A DNA stretch of 64,000 nt from Niallia alba (GCF_012933555.1 NZ_JABBPK010000001.1:2024001-2088000); one strand, 5' to 3'; shown: positions 1 to 14,992, counted from the first letter of the stretch. Notes: generated from the sequence alone by a model not told the origin. Translations and numbers: made by a program.

Positions 1-351
1 CCGATTGGCCGTGATCCTAAGGATAGACAAAGTATGACTGTTGTAGATAACGGGAAGCATGCTGTAACACATTTTCATGTAATCGAAAGAATAGATGGAT
101 ACACATATATCGAATGTCAATTAGAGACTGGACGTACTCATCAAATTCGTGTTCATATGAAGTATATTGGCTATCCACTTGTTGGAGACCCTAAATATGG
201 ACCAAGAAAAACATTAGATATCGGGGGCCAAGCTCTTCATGCAGGAGTACTAGGATTTGAACATCCACGTACTGGGGAATATCTAGAGTTCGAAGCTCCA
301 CTGCCAAAAGACTATGAACAACTTTTAGATACCCTTCGAAATAATCGTTGA
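1..351 (+). CDS. RluD-family pseudouridine synthase, C-terminal part
   Basis: Only the last 116 codons are present; the reading frame is open from base 1, so the start and the catalytic aspartate lie outside the window. The segment contains LETGRTHQIRVH, the conserved RluA/RluD-family motif, followed by GDPKYG and a typical C-terminal tail. These enzymes convert specific uridines in rRNA or tRNA to pseudouridine. In B. subtilis the gene directly upstream of pyrR is ylyB, an RluD paralogue, and this is very probably its counterpart. The target uridine cannot be inferred. The pyr promoter -35 box overlaps its stop codon. Confidence 0.93.
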   Translation, partial: PIGRDPKDRQSMTVVDNGKHAVTHFHVIERIDGYTYIECQLETGRTHQIRVHMKYIGYPLVGDPKYGPRKTLDIGGQALHAGVLGFEHPRTGEYLEFEAPLPKDYEQLLDTLRNNR

Positions 352-376
352 CAAGATATCTATTTTATATTAAGAT
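348..376 (+). promoter_or_regulatory. Probable sigma-A promoter of the pyr operon
   Basis: TTGACA (348-353) is a perfect -35 box, followed after 17 bp by TAAGAT (371-376), a 4-of-6 match to TATAAT. The -35 box overlaps the stop codon of the upstream gene. Transcription would start near 383, giving a leader of about 160 nt that carries the first PyrR attenuator. Confidence 0.7.
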
Positions 377-392
377 AATTTTAGTTGAATAA

Positions 393-430
393 GTCCTTTA
401 AATCAATCCCGTGAGGTTGAGAAGGAAACG
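393..430 (+). promoter_or_regulatory. PyrR-binding loop 1 (pyr leader anti-antiterminator)
   Basis: Bases 405-418 (AATCCCGTGAGGTT) fit the known PyrR-binding consensus ARUCCNGNGAGGYU at every position, flanked by pairing arms (TCCTTTAA on the left, GAAGGAAA on the right). PyrR with bound UMP stabilises this hairpin, so the downstream terminator at 471-507 can form. Confidence 0.9.
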
Positions 431-470
431 GATTCTAGCTATTAAAAGTAATAGCTATCTAAGTATACGT

Positions 471-507
471 ATATCCTCTCATCAAAACGGTGAGAGGATA
501 TTTTTTT
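471..507 (+). terminator. Attenuator terminator before pyrR
   Basis: The inverted repeat ATATCCTCTCA / TGAGAGGATAT is followed by seven T. It lies after PyrR loop 1 and just before pyrR, so it is the conditional terminator of the leader. Confidence 0.9.
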
Positions 508-520
508 GAAAAAAGTTTGA

Positions 521-1087
<567 letters not shown>

Positions 1088-1094
1088 ATAGAGC

Positions 1095-1128
1095 CCTTTT
1101 AAATGCAGTCCTGTGAGGCTGAGAAGGG
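1095..1128 (+). promoter_or_regulatory. PyrR-binding loop 2 (pyrR-pyrP)
   Basis: AGTCCTGTGAGGCT (1107-1120) fits ARUCCNGNGAGGYU fully, with flanking CCCTTTTAAATGC and GAGAAGGGG arms that can pair. It precedes the terminator at 1163-1201. Confidence 0.9.
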
Positions 1129-1162
1129 GAGTTTTTCTCATAAGGTTTCTTCAAGCCTGTCT

Positions 1163-1201
1163 AAAACCCCTTTTTCGCTACGCAGAAAAGGGGTTTTATT
1201 T
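1163..1201 (+). terminator. Attenuator terminator before pyrP
   Basis: AAAACCCCTTTTT and AAAAGGGGTTTT form a strong stem over a short loop, and the 3' arm runs into a T-rich stretch (TTTTATTTATT). It belongs to the second PyrR attenuator. Confidence 0.88.
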
Positions 1202-1266
1202 ATTCAATAGGGGATATTAATAAGTAATTATACTCAAGTATTTTTTTACAGAAAGAGGAGACAGAA

Positions 1267-2592
1267 ATGAACGAAACAAAACCCTTATTAGGAATTAATG
1301 ACAAGCCAAGTGCTCTGCAGTGGATTACATTAAGCTTACAGCATTTATTCGCCATGTTTGGCGCAACAGTTTTAGTACCATTCTTAATTGACATGAGTCC
1401 AGCAGTCGCTTTAGTCTCAAGCGGAGTAGGTACACTCGCATTCTTAATTATTACCCAATTTAAAGTGCCAGCCTACTTAGGCTCATCCTTTGCCTTTATC
1501 GCGCCAGTTTTAGCGGCTAAGGCAATGCCTGGCGGAGGACCTGGAGCTGCCATGATTGGAACCTTTATTGCCGGAATTGTATACGGTATTGTTGCCTTAA
1601 CTATAAAAAAAGCAGGTTATCGCTGGATTATGAATATCCTGCCGCCGATTGTTGTTGGACCAGTAATTATGGTAATCGGATTGGCGCTTGCTTCAACCGC
1701 AGTCGGGCAATCGATGTATATGAACAATGGTAGTGAGAATCAAGAGTATAGCTTACTATATATATCTGTTGCGCTAGTAACCTTACTTGCAACTATTCTC
1801 TTTACGATGTTTGGTAAAGGAGTGTTTAGCTTCATTCCAATCTTAGCAGGTATTGTTATAGGTTATGTTTATGCCTTACTTGTAGGTGTGGTTAACTTTC
1901 AAGGTGTTTTGGATGCGAAATGGTTTGCGATGCCAGATTTTATCTTCCCATTCGTAGATTATCCTGTAACCATTAACTTAGCTTTACTAACCATTTTTGT
2001 CCCGGTGGCAATCGTTACACTAACGGAACATATTGGTCACCAGTTAGTATTAAGTAAAGTAGTTGGTAAAGATTATATAAAAGATCCTGGACTTCACAGA
2101 AGTATTCTAGGAGATGGAACTGCAACAATTATCTCTGCCTTAATGGGGGGACCTGCAAAAACAACGTATGGTGAAAATATTGGAGTACTAGCAATTACTA
2201 GAGTATATAGTGTATATGTTTTAGGAGGAGCAGCAGTACTAGCAATCGGGTTTGGATTTATCGGTAAAATTGCTGCACTTATTCAATCAATTCCAACACC
2301 AGTAATGGGAGGAGTATCCATTCTTCTGTTCGGTATCATCGCTTCTTCTGGATTAAGAATTATTGTAGAAGCAAAGTTGGATTTCAATAAAAACCGTAAT
2401 TTAGTTATCGCATCTGTCATCCTAGTAACAGGTATTGGAGGCTTCTCCATCCATATGGGAGAACACTTTAAACTAGAAGGAATGGCATTCGCCGCAATCT
2501 TAGGAATTATTTTAAACCTAGTATTACCAGGAAGAGAAAAAGCAAAAGATGATTTATTCGAAGAAGCAATTGCAGTAGACGAAAGTAAATAA
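1267..2592 (+). CDS. pyrP: Uracil permease
   Basis: A 441-residue, very hydrophobic NCS2/nucleobase-ascorbate family transporter that imports uracil, probably by proton symport. The N-terminal segment near SALQWITLSLQHLFAMFGAT and the mid-protein TEHIGHQ segment are typical of uracil permeases, and about a dozen or more membrane spans can be seen. The start ATG follows AGAGGAG. It lies between PyrR attenuators 2 and 3, the same position as in B. subtilis, so its expression should drop when UMP is plentiful. The length is normal for the family. Confidence 0.95.
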   Translation: MNETKPLLGINDKPSALQWITLSLQHLFAMFGATVLVPFLIDMSPAVALVSSGVGTLAFLIITQFKVPAYLGSSFAFIAPVLAAKAMPGGGPGAAMIGTFIAGIVYGIVALTIKKAGYRWIMNILPPIVVGPVIMVIGLALASTAVGQSMYMNNGSENQEYSLLYISVALVTLLATILFTMFGKGVFSFIPILAGIVIGYVYALLVGVVNFQGVLDAKWFAMPDFIFPFVDYPVTINLALLTIFVPVAIVTLTEHIGHQLVLSKVVGKDYIKDPGLHRSILGDGTATIISALMGGPAKTTYGENIGVLAITRVYSVYVLGGAAVLAIGFGFIGKIAALIQSIPTPVMGGVSILLFGIIASSGLRIIVEAKLDFNKNRNLVIASVILVTGIGGFSIHMGEHFKLEGMAFAAILGIILNLVLPGREKAKDDLFEEAIAVDESK

Positions 2593-2598
2593 TAACAC

Positions 2599-2630
2599 CT
2601 TTTAAACAAGTACAGAGAGACTTATAAGGG
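2599..2630 (+). promoter_or_regulatory. PyrR-binding loop 3 (pyrP-pyrB), divergent from consensus
   Basis: AGTACAGAGAGACT (2609-2622) corresponds to ARUCCNGNGAGGYU but has A in place of one conserved C and A in place of one conserved G. The flanking arms CACCTTTTAAAC and TATAAGGGTG can still pair. Its position matches the third attenuator of the B. subtilis operon. Confidence 0.75.
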
Positions 2631-2702
2631 TGCCAAAAAATGATGCATAGATTGTATGTACTAGGTTCAATTTGCCTAAATCTACGCAGAATCAAACTTT
2701 TT

Positions 2703-2735
2703 GACGCCCTAACAAGTTGTTAGGGCGTTTTTTTT
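2703..2735 (+). terminator. Attenuator terminator before pyrB
   Basis: GACGCCCTAACA and TGTTAGGGCGTT form a long stem followed by a run of T. It is the terminator partner of PyrR loop 3. Confidence 0.9.
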
Positions 2736-2781
2736 AGGAATTTTTAAGGAATACTGACGAAAATTAATTTAGAAATACTGA

Positions 2782-2895
2782 GCAGGCTGAATACACGTAG
2801 ACTCCTGTGGGATTAGCGAGAAAGGTGAGACCCCGCAGGCTGTGCCGAGGAGGCTCACCGCTCGCCCCACGGAAAGCGAAGTGTATTCAGCCTGC
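2782..2895 (+). repeat. GC-rich palindromic repeat upstream of pyrB
   Basis: Perfect 15-bp end arms GCAGGCTGAATACAC (2782-2796) and GTGTATTCAGCCTGC (2881-2895) enclose a GC-rich centre with ACTCCTGTGGG and CCCCACGGAAAGCGAAG. The same core occurs at 12576, 18136 and 60339. It lies between the third attenuator terminator and pyrB, leaving 39 nt to the pyrB start. The longer mobile-element ends seen in other copies are not clear here. Confidence 0.9.
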
Positions 2896-2907
2896 GGGTT
2901 AAGTTAA

Positions 2908-5121
<2,214 letters not shown>

Positions 5122-5125
<4 letters not shown>

Positions 5126-6219
5126 AAAAACAATTAATTCTTGAAGATGGTACGGTATTTATCGGGAAAGGCTTCGGTGCCGATACAGAAAAATTTGGTG
5201 AAGTAGTATTTAACACAGGAATGACAGGCTATCAAGAAATTCTATCAGATCCATCTTATTGTGGACAAATTGTAACGCTAACGTATCCACTAGTAGGAAA
5301 TTATGGTATTAATCGAGATGATTTTGAATCGATAACGCCAGCCATTCATGGATTTATTGTCAAAGAAGTGTGTGATTTTCCTTCAAATTGGCGCAATGAA
5401 CTATCATTAGACGAATACTTTAAGCTAAAGAATATCCCAGGAATTACTGGCATTGATACAAGAAAATTAACGCGTATTATCCGCCAATATGGAACGTTGA
5501 AAGGTGCAATTTGTAGTATAGAAGAAAATGCAGAAGAAGTAATCGCAAAATTAAAAGGAATTACGCTAAGTACAGATCAAGTAAAGCAAGTTTCTACGAA
5601 GAAGCCTTATCCAAGTCCAGGTCGCGGCAGCCGCGTCGTCCTAGTAGACTATGGAATGAAGCATGGAATTTTACGAGAATTAAATAAACGTGATTGTGAT
5701 GTAATTGTTGTCCCATACAACACAACAGCAGAAGAAATTCTAAGATTAAGTCCAGATGGCGTTATGCTATCAAATGGACCTGGAGATCCCAAGGATGTAC
5801 CTGAGGCAATTGAAGCAATTAAAGGAATTGTTGGGAAAGTACCGCTTTTTGGAATCTGTTTAGGTCATCAATTATTCGCATTAGCTAGTGGAGCAAATAC
5901 GGAAAAAATGAAGTTTGGCCATAGAGGATCAAACCACCCAGTGAAGGATTTATTAACAGGGAAGGTTTCGCTAACATCGCAAAATCATGGCTATACAGTA
6001 GAAGAAGAATCTATTAATCATACAAACTTAGAAGTAACACATATTGCTTTAAATGATGGAACAATCGAAGGGTTACAGCATAAAGAATACCCAGCGTTTA
6101 CCGTGCAATATCATCCAGAAGCGTCTCCAGGACCAGAGGATGCAAACTATTTATTCGATCGTTTTATGGAAATGATAAAATCTCACAAACAGGAAGGTGC
6201 AGCATATGTCAAAGCGTAA
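5122..6219 (+). CDS. carA: Carbamoyl-phosphate synthase small (glutaminase) subunit
   Basis: The pyrimidine-pathway form, called pyrAA in B. subtilis. It hydrolyses glutamine and passes ammonia to the large subunit. The N-terminal domain (about residues 1-170) is followed by a class I glutamine amidotransferase domain with the nucleophile cysteine in FGICLGHQ and the His/Glu pair in [11 protein letters not shown]. The length is 365 residues. ATG 5122 overlaps the pyrC stop, and the AGAAAGGAAAG just upstream serves as the ribosome site. It also overlaps carB by 14 nt. Confidence 0.96.
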
Positions 6220-9200
6220 TGATATTAAAAGTATATTAGTAATCGGATCAGGTCCAATCATCATTGGGCAAGCAGCAGAATTTGACTATGCAGGCGCTCA
6301 AGCATGTATCGCTTTAAAGGAAGAAGGCTATCGAGTAATCTTAGTAAACTCCAATCCAGCAACAATTATGACAGATACGGAAATGGCAGATAAAGTTTAT
6401 ATCGAACCATTAACCCTTGAATTTGTCAGTCGCATCATTCGCAAAGAAAGACCAGATGCTATCCTGCCGACATTGGGAGGACAAACGGGCTTAAACCTTG
6501 CTGTTGAGCTTTCAGAAGCAGGGGTTTTAGAGGAATGTGGGGTAGAAGTACTTGGAACTAAGTTATCTGCCATTCAACAAGCAGAAGATAGAGACCTTTT
6601 CCGTAACTTGATGAATGAATTAGGCGAACCAGTTCCAGACAGTGATATTATTCATAATATGGGCGAGGCAAAAACATTTGTAGAAAAAATTGGTTATCCA
6701 GTTATCGTTCGACCTGCCTTCACACTTGGTGGAACTGGCGGGGGGATTTGCCATAATGACGAGGAATTAGAAGAAATCGTAACAAGCGGATTAAAAAACA
6801 GCCCAGTTACCCAATGTTTATTAGAAAAAAGTATCGCAGGATTCAAAGAAATTGAATACGAAGTCATGCGCGATAGCAATGATAACGCAATTGTTGTATG
6901 TAACATGGAAAATATCGATCCAGTTGGGATTCATACAGGTGACAGTATCGTTGTAGCACCAAGTCAGACGTTAAGCGATAGAGAATACCAGCTACTAAGA
7001 AATACTTCCTTGAAAATTATTCGTGCACTAAAAATTGAAGGTGGCTGTAACGTACAGCTTGCACTAGATCCTGACAGCTTTCAATATTACATTATCGAAG
7101 TAAACCCAAGGGTAAGTCGTTCTTCTGCCCTTGCAAGTAAAGCAACTGGTTATCCGATAGCAAAGCTAGCTGCAAAAATCGCAGTAGGGTTAACATTAGA
7201 TGAGATGATGAACCCTGTTACAGGGAAAACATATGCAAGCTTCGAACCAGCATTAGATTATGTGGTAAGTAAGATTCCACGCTTCCCATTCGATAAGTTT
7301 GAATCAGCGAAACGTAACTTAGGTACACAAATGAAAGCAACTGGTGAAGTAATGGCAATTGGCCGAACCTTCGAAGAATCTCTATTAAAAGCGATTCGTT
7401 CCCTTGAAGCAAAAGTGTATCACTTTTCGCTAAATGCAGCGGACGAAACCAGCGATGAATTGCTAGAGAAACGAATAAGAGTTGCTGGAGATGAAAGATT
7501 GTTTTATATAGCAGAAGCGCTGAATCGCGGTGTGAGTATTGAAATGATTCATGAATGGAGCAAGATTGACTTATTCTTCCTATATAAACTTCAAGGCATC
7601 ATCAAGTTCGAAAAAGAGCTAACCAATCATCCGTTTGATGAGGAATACGTAAAAGAGGCAAAAGAAAAAGGATTTGCCGATATTCAGCTTGCAAAGCTTT
7701 GGAATACAACAGAGCTTGAAGTATATAACTGGAGAAAAGAAAAAGGCATTGTGCCTGTTTATAAAATGGTTGATACATGTGCAGCTGAGTTTGAATCAGA
7801 AACACCGTACTACTATGGAACATATGAAGAGGAAAACGAATCGATTGTCACAGACAAGAAAAGCATCGTTGTCCTTGGATCTGGACCAATTCGCATCGGA
7901 CAAGGGATTGAGTTTGACTATGCAACGGTTCACTCTGTATGGGCAATAAAAGAAGCAGGCTATGAAGCAATTATCATCAATAACAATCCAGAAACTGTTT
8001 CAACAGACTTTAGTATTTCCGATAAGCTTTACTTTGAACCACTTACGATTGAAGATGTAATGCATATCATTGATCTAGAAAAGCCTGAAGGAGTAGTGGT
8101 ACAGTTTGGTGGGCAAACAGCCATCAACCTAGCTGGTCCCTTGGCAGAGCGTGGCGTTAAAATCTTAGGTACATCTCTAGAAGATTTAGATCGTGCAGAG
8201 GATCGTGATAAGTTTGAACAAAGCCTACAAGACTTAGGCATCCCACAGCCTGACGGAAAAACGGCGTTAACAGTTGAAGAAGCAATTGTTGTAGCAAATT
8301 CCATTGGCTACCCAGTACTTGTAAGACCCTCTTACGTATTAGGCGGAAGAGCGATGCAAATTGTTTATAAGGAAGAAGAGCTCATTCCTTACATGGAAAA
8401 TGCGGTTAAAGCAAGTCCAGGACAGCCAATCTTAATTGACCGTTATTTAACAGGTAAAGAAATCGAAGTGGATGCAATCTGTGATGGAACAGATGTAGTT
8501 ATTCCAGGAATTATGGAGCATATCGAACGTGCTGGTGTCCATTCAGGAGATTCGATTGCTGTCTATCCACCGCAAAGCTTATCAGCAGAAATTAAGCAAA
8601 CATTAGTAGATTATACAACGAGACTTGCAAAAGGATTGAAGATTGTCGGCTTACTGAATATCCAGTACGTTGTTTCCAAAGGAGAAGTCTTTGTGCTAGA
8701 AGTAAATCCACGCTCTAGTAGAACAGTACCTTTCCTAAGCAAAATTACGAATGTGCCGATGGCGAAAATTGCAACAAAAGTTATTTTGGGCACATCCTTA
8801 AAAGAGCAAGGCTATACTACAGGCTTAGTCGCTGAAAAATCTGGTGTTTATGTCAAAGTTCCAGTATTCTCTTTTGCAAAATTACGAAGAGTAGATATTA
8901 CATTAGGACCTGAGATGAAATCAACTGGAGAAGTTATGGGTAAAGATATTACTCTTGAAAAAGCACTGTACAAAGGCTTAATTGCTTCAGGCATGAAGAT
9001 TAAAACATTTGGAACAGTTCTGATGACAATTGGAGATAAAGATAAGGAAGAAGCATTGCAGCTTGCAAAACGATTTACGAATATCGGCTATAGTCTGATG
9101 GCAACAAGTGGAACTGCAGCGTTCCTCAAAAGTAATCAGATTCCAGTAAAAGTGGTCGGTAAAATTGGTGGAAAAGGTCATACATTAATTGATGTAATCC

Positions 9201-9414
9201 GCAATGGGGAAGCACAGTTTGTCATTAATACATTCTCAAAAGGTAGCCAGCCAGCAAGAGATGGATTCCGAATTAGACGTGAATCTGTTGAAAATGGTAT
9301 TCCATGCTTAACTTCTTTAGATACAGCAGAGGCAATCCTTCGAGTAGTAGAATCCATGACATTTTCTACAGATGCGATGGAGCCAAGCAAAACGCAACTG
9401 GAGGCAGTATTAGT

Positions 9415-9418
<4 letters not shown>
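6206..9418 (+). CDS. carB: Carbamoyl-phosphate synthase large subunit
   Basis: The 1070-residue protein makes carbamoyl phosphate from bicarbonate, ATP and ammonia (pyrAB in B. subtilis). It shows the expected duplicated architecture: two halves that each begin with a SGPIxIGQxxEFDYA segment (near residues 13 and 560) and contain an ATP-grasp fold, then a C-terminal allosteric domain of about 140 residues (starting near [15 protein letters not shown]) that in this family senses nucleotides and PRPP. ATG 6206 follows AGGAAGGTG. It overlaps carA at the start and pyrK at the end (ATGA). Confidence 0.97.
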
Positions 9419-11816
<2,398 letters not shown>

Positions 11817-11820
<4 letters not shown>

Positions 11821-12434
11821 AACACGAAATTGCAGAACAATTACTAGATATTAAGGCGGTATTTTTACAACCTAATGCTCCATTTACTTGGTCTTCTGGA
11901 TTGAAATCGCCAATTTATTGCGACAACCGCTTAACCTTGTCTTATCCAAAGGTTCGTAAAAATATTGCTGCTGGATTAGCTGAACTAATTAAAAAGAACT
12001 TTCCAGAAACCGAAGTAGTGGCCGGAACGGCGACAGCAGGTATTCCCCATGCAGCTTGGGTAAGTGACATTCTAGATTTGCCGATGGCATATGTACGTTC
12101 CAAAGCAAAAGCGCATGGAAAAGGAAATCAGATCGAAGGAAAAGTAGAGAAAGGACAAAAAGTTGTAGTAGTCGAAGATTTAATTTCAACTGGCGGAAGT
12201 GTGATCACAGCTGTTAATAGTTTACGAGAAGCAGGCTGTGAAGTACTTGGAGTTGTTGCTATTTTTACATACGAATTGCCAAAGGGGAAAGAATTACTTG
12301 GTGAGGCTGAAATTAAAGCATACTCATTAACAGATTATACGAGCTTATTAGATGTAGCACAGAAAAAAGGCTATATTGAAGAAGGGGATTTAGCAAGCTT
12401 GAACGCATGGAAAGAAAATCCGGAGAAATGGTAA
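11817..12434 (+). CDS. pyrE: Orotate phosphoribosyltransferase
   Basis: Transfers the phosphoribosyl group from PRPP to orotate. The PRPP motif [15 protein letters not shown] is present, and the 205-residue length is normal. GGGAGGG at 11801-11807 sets the start at ATG 11817, which overlaps the pyrF stop; the frame extends to a GTG at 11799, which lacks a suitable ribosome site. It is the last gene of the operon, followed after about 50 bp by a terminator. Confidence 0.96.
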
Positions 12435-12483
12435 TAAAAGGAGGATTGAACGAGGCTGGGACATAAGTATTCCAGTCATAGAT

Positions 12484-12530
12484 AAACCCGAACAACTATC
12501 AAATAATCCTAAATGATTGTTCGGGTTTTA
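12484..12530 (+). terminator. Terminator of the pyr operon
   Basis: AAACCCGAACAA and TTGTTCGGGTTT pair over a loop of about 18 nt and run into TTTTATTAGTTTT. It lies 50 nt after the pyrE stop. Confidence 0.75.
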
Positions 12531-12544
12531 TTAGTTTTATAAAA

Positions 12545-12750
12545 GGCTGTTTCAGTACAGTTAGTGTTAATATCCGCAGCCTGAATACACTTCGCTTTCC
12601 ATGGGGCGAGCGCCGAGCCGCTTCGGCCTATGGCCTGCAGGGTCTCGGACTTTCTCGCAGCTCCCATAGGAGTCTACGTGTATTCAGGCTGCTCCATATT
12701 TCCTACTAATTCATTTTTTCTAAAAAAACAATATTTTTTAGGGAATTGCC
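12545..12750 (-). mobile_element. Probable miniature mobile element, reverse copy
   Basis: Read on the minus strand, this 206-bp stretch follows the copy at 60280-60451: an end GGCTGTTT, then CCGCAGCCTGAATACAC (12574-12590), a GC-rich centre, the partner GTGTATTCAGGCTGC (12678-12692), an AT-rich arm with CTAATTC, and an end near GAATTGCC. The flanks TTATAAAA and TTTAAAAA agree at 6 of 8 bases, a decayed or absent target duplication. No coding sequence is inside. Confidence 0.7.
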
Positions 12751-12763
12751 TTTAAAAACAGAG

Positions 12764-12890
12764 TGGAATGGAGCGGAAGACACTCGACTCCTGCGGGAAG
12801 TAGAGCAAAACCTAAGACCCCACAGGCTTTAGCCGAGGAGGCTTAGGTTGCTCCCCGCGGAAAGCGAGTTTCTGTAGCGCAATGGAACGA
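12764..12890 (+). repeat. GC-rich hairpin repeat, ACACTCGACTCC class
   Basis: The stretch has GGAGCGGAAGACACTCGA, CTCCTGCGGG, a central GAGGAGGCTTAGG and CCCCGCGGAAAGCGAG, and ends in GTAGCGCAATGGAACG. It has the same layout as the other hairpins here but different stem ends. From memory, this type is common between genes of Bacillaceae. Confidence 0.75.
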
Positions 12891-13020
12891 ATTAGTTTTT
12901 ACACTTGACTATATTTAAAAACATAAATAACCATTGTATAAAAGGAACCTTTATTTAAGAGATAAATTAGAGATTGTTCGTCTTTACAGATTGGCTATCT
13001 AGTTTTGTCCCAGCCTCGTT

Positions 13021-13244
13021 TTTTGTTTGTTTTTGGTTTGGGGGAGGTTTATTAAGTGGGAGTGGGATGAACAACACTAGTGGGGTTGGAAGTAGGGGAA
13101 GTACGTTTATCGGTTTGCTGAAAGCCACATTAGGCAGGAAAATCAAGGAAAGTGGTGTTCATAGACTTGCTGAGCGCAGAAAATGCCGGTGCTTATCCAA
13201 TAAAAGGTGGTCACAAGCAAATCAAGCACGAATTAATAAAGCAA
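13021..13244. other. Intergenic stretch with no supported gene
   Basis: A G-rich, low-complexity segment follows the inverted repeat. One frame stays open here (12974-13399), but it starts inside the repeat, ends inside the rqcH gene on the other strand, has no good ribosome site and resembles nothing I know. I see no gene. Confidence 0.5.
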
Positions 13245-13267
13245 GAGAGGCAACTAAAGCCCCTCTC
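13234..13267 (-). terminator. Possible terminator of rqcH
   Basis: On the minus strand GAGAGG and CCTCTC pair and are followed by TTGCTTTATTAATT, a weak T-rich tail, just after the rqcH stop. Confidence 0.4.
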
Positions 13268-13279
13268 GTTAATAAAGTT

Positions 13280-14992
13280 TTAACTCTTTTTCAATTGAAT
13301 CACGGTTTCTTCATCTGGTGTAACATAAACGGTTTGCTGATTATCATAAATGACAAACCCTGGTTTCGCACCACTTGGCTTTTTCACATGGCGCACTAAT
13401 GTGTAGTCAACCGGAACGGAGCTAGATTGGCGTGCTTTGCTAAAATAAGCGGCTAATTTAGCTGCCTGTAAAATCGTTTCCTCTGACGGCTCCTTGCTGC
13501 GAATAACAACATGTGATCCTGGGATATCCTTTGTATGGAGCCAAATTTCATCTCTAGCGGCAACTCTATTTGTTAAATAATCATTTTGTTTATTATTTTT
13601 GCCTACGATAATCTCTGTTTCATCATTGGAAATATAATAGTCTAAGACAGGTTTCACATTTTGCGGTTTTTTAGTTTGCTTTTTCTGTCTTTCTCGCAGA
13701 TAACCTTCTTCCACTAATTCTTCGCGAATTTCCTGAATATCTTTTGGGGACGCAGCAAGAATTTGCTGGTACAGTGTTTCAAAGTATTCATATTCTTGTT
13801 GTGCTAACCTAATTTGTTCTTTAATAATATCAATCGACTTTTTGGCTTTTTGATATTTGGTAAAATATTTTTGTGCATTTTCAGAAGGGGATAGTCTCTG
13901 ACTAAGAGGAATCTTAACCATCTTGCTATCTGCATCATAATAATTGATTACTTCTACTTCTGCCATCCCCTTTTTTACAGCATATAGGTTGGCTGTCAAA
14001 AGTTCACCAAGTAATTGATATTCCTCGGCATTCTCTGCTTCTGATAAAGAACGTTCTAGTTTTTTAATTTTTTTACTGTTTTTATCTCGTTCATTTACGA
14101 TAAAGCGTTCGAGATCATTGCTTTGCTGCTTTACCCGATCTCGCTCTGCTTTACCGAAATAATAACGGTCAAGCATCTTACTTAAAGTAGGAAACGATTT
14201 TATATCTCCTTTGACATGCTCGATTGGCAGACAGTAAAAGTATTCTTTGTCTGGAGTATCCATAATAGAAGGAGCATAATTTCCTTTTTTTATTGGGTCT
14301 ATTACAGTAAGAAAAGCTTTTGGCAAAGTTTCTTTATTGGCAAGACCTGCATGAAGGAAAATTTCTCTTGCTATTAACGGTGAAAATCCAGCAAACTGCT
14401 GTACGAGCTGCTTGTCCAATTTTCCGCTATTAAAATCAATCGCCCGTAAAATATCCTCTTCTGTCGCAGTATAAGGATCCCTTTTCTCTTGTTTCGGTGG
14501 AGCCAAGTATTCATAGCCAGGAAGAATGGCTCTATGGCTATTAACCGCATAAGAAATATGTTTAATACTATCTAGAATTGTATTTTTGTCTCGATCGACT
14601 AAAATAATATTACTGTGTCTTCCCATGATTTCAATCATGAGCTTTTTATAGGAAGTATCGCCAATTTCATCTCTTCCTCTAATCTCTAAAACAATGATAC
14701 GTTCATTGTCTATTTGATATATATCTTCTATAAAATAACCTTCTAAATGCTTGCGGAGGAGCATGCAAAACATTGGTGGTTCTTTTGGATTTTCATACGA
14801 TTCTTCGGTAATTTGAATCCGGGCATAGCTAGGATGAGCAGATAATAGCAATTTTTGATTCTTTCCATTTGCACGTATTGATAAAATAATTTCATTCGTA
14901 AAAGGCTGCTGAACTTTATTAATTCTGCCTCCTAGTAAAAGCTCTTTTAACTCAAGGGACATTGCTCTTGTAAATAAACCATCAAATGACAT
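13280..14992 (-). CDS. rqcH: RqcH (NFACT/Rqc2 family), ribosome quality control factor
   Basis: Homologue of B. subtilis YloA/RqcH, which binds stalled 50S subunits and recruits tRNA-Ala to add alanine tails to the blocked nascent chain. It was formerly annotated as a fibronectin-binding protein. The 570-residue protein has an N-terminal NFACT-N domain ([26 protein letters not shown]), a charged coiled-coil middle (about residues 270-430) and the NFACT-R domain with [16 protein letters not shown] near residue 480. I chose the start MSFDG (14992), conserved in homologues and preceded by GAGG; the frame allows five more residues upstream. It is transcribed against the flanking operons. Confidence 0.94.
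   Translation of the reverse strand: MSFDGLFTRAMSLELKELLLGGRINKVQQPFTNEIILSIRANGKNQKLLLSAHPSYARIQITEESYENPKEPPMFCMLLRKHLEGYFIEDIYQIDNERIIVLEIRGRDEIGDTSYKKLMIEIMGRHSNIILVDRDKNTILDSIKHISYAVNSHRAILPGYEYLAPPKQEKRDPYTATEEDILRAIDFNSGKLDKQLVQQFAGFSPLIAREIFLHAGLANKETLPKAFLTVIDPIKKGNYAPSIMDTPDKEYFYCLPIEHVKGDIKSFPTLSKMLDRYYFGKAERDRVKQQSNDLERFIVNERDKNSKKIKKLERSLSEAENAEEYQLLGELLTANLYAVKKGMAEVEVINYYDADSKMVKIPLSQRLSPSENAQKYFTKYQKAKKSIDIIKEQIRLAQQEYEYFETLYQQILAASPKDIQEIREELVEEGYLRERQKKQTKKPQNVKPVLDYYISNDETEIIVGKNNKQNDYLTNRVAARDEIWLHTKDIPGSHVVIRSKEPSEETILQAAKLAAYFSKARQSSSVPVDYTLVRHVKKPSGAKPGFVIYDNQQTVYVTPDEETVIQLKKS

Larger units (their letters stand above)
12449..13020. repeat. Long-range inverted repeat bracketing the spacer after pyrE
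   Basis: AACGAGGCTGGGACA (12449-12463) and TGTCCCAGCCTCGTT (13006-13020) are perfect 15-bp inverted arms about 540 bp apart. Further inside, CCCGAACAAC (12487) and GATTGTTCG (12972) also pair approximately. A terminator and two palindromic repeats lie between the arms, so a shorter palindromic element may have been split by later insertions. Confidence 0.75.

Noticed and set aside
7602-7823. Reverse-strand open frames inside carB and other large genes
   Set aside because: They are antisense to conserved coding sequence and have no independent support.
9304-9414. Longer N terminus for pyrK inside carB
   Set aside because: Known PyrK proteins start at the position of ATG 9415, which overlaps the carB stop in the usual ATGA manner.
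12974-13399. Open frame of 141 codons between the repeat region and rqcH
   Set aside because: It starts in a repeat arm, is G-rich and low in complexity, overlaps rqcH on the opposite strand and has no family features.
13280-14992. Fibronectin-binding adhesin
   Set aside because: The old name FbpA comes from early work; the NFACT domain layout and B. subtilis homology identify a ribosome quality control factor.
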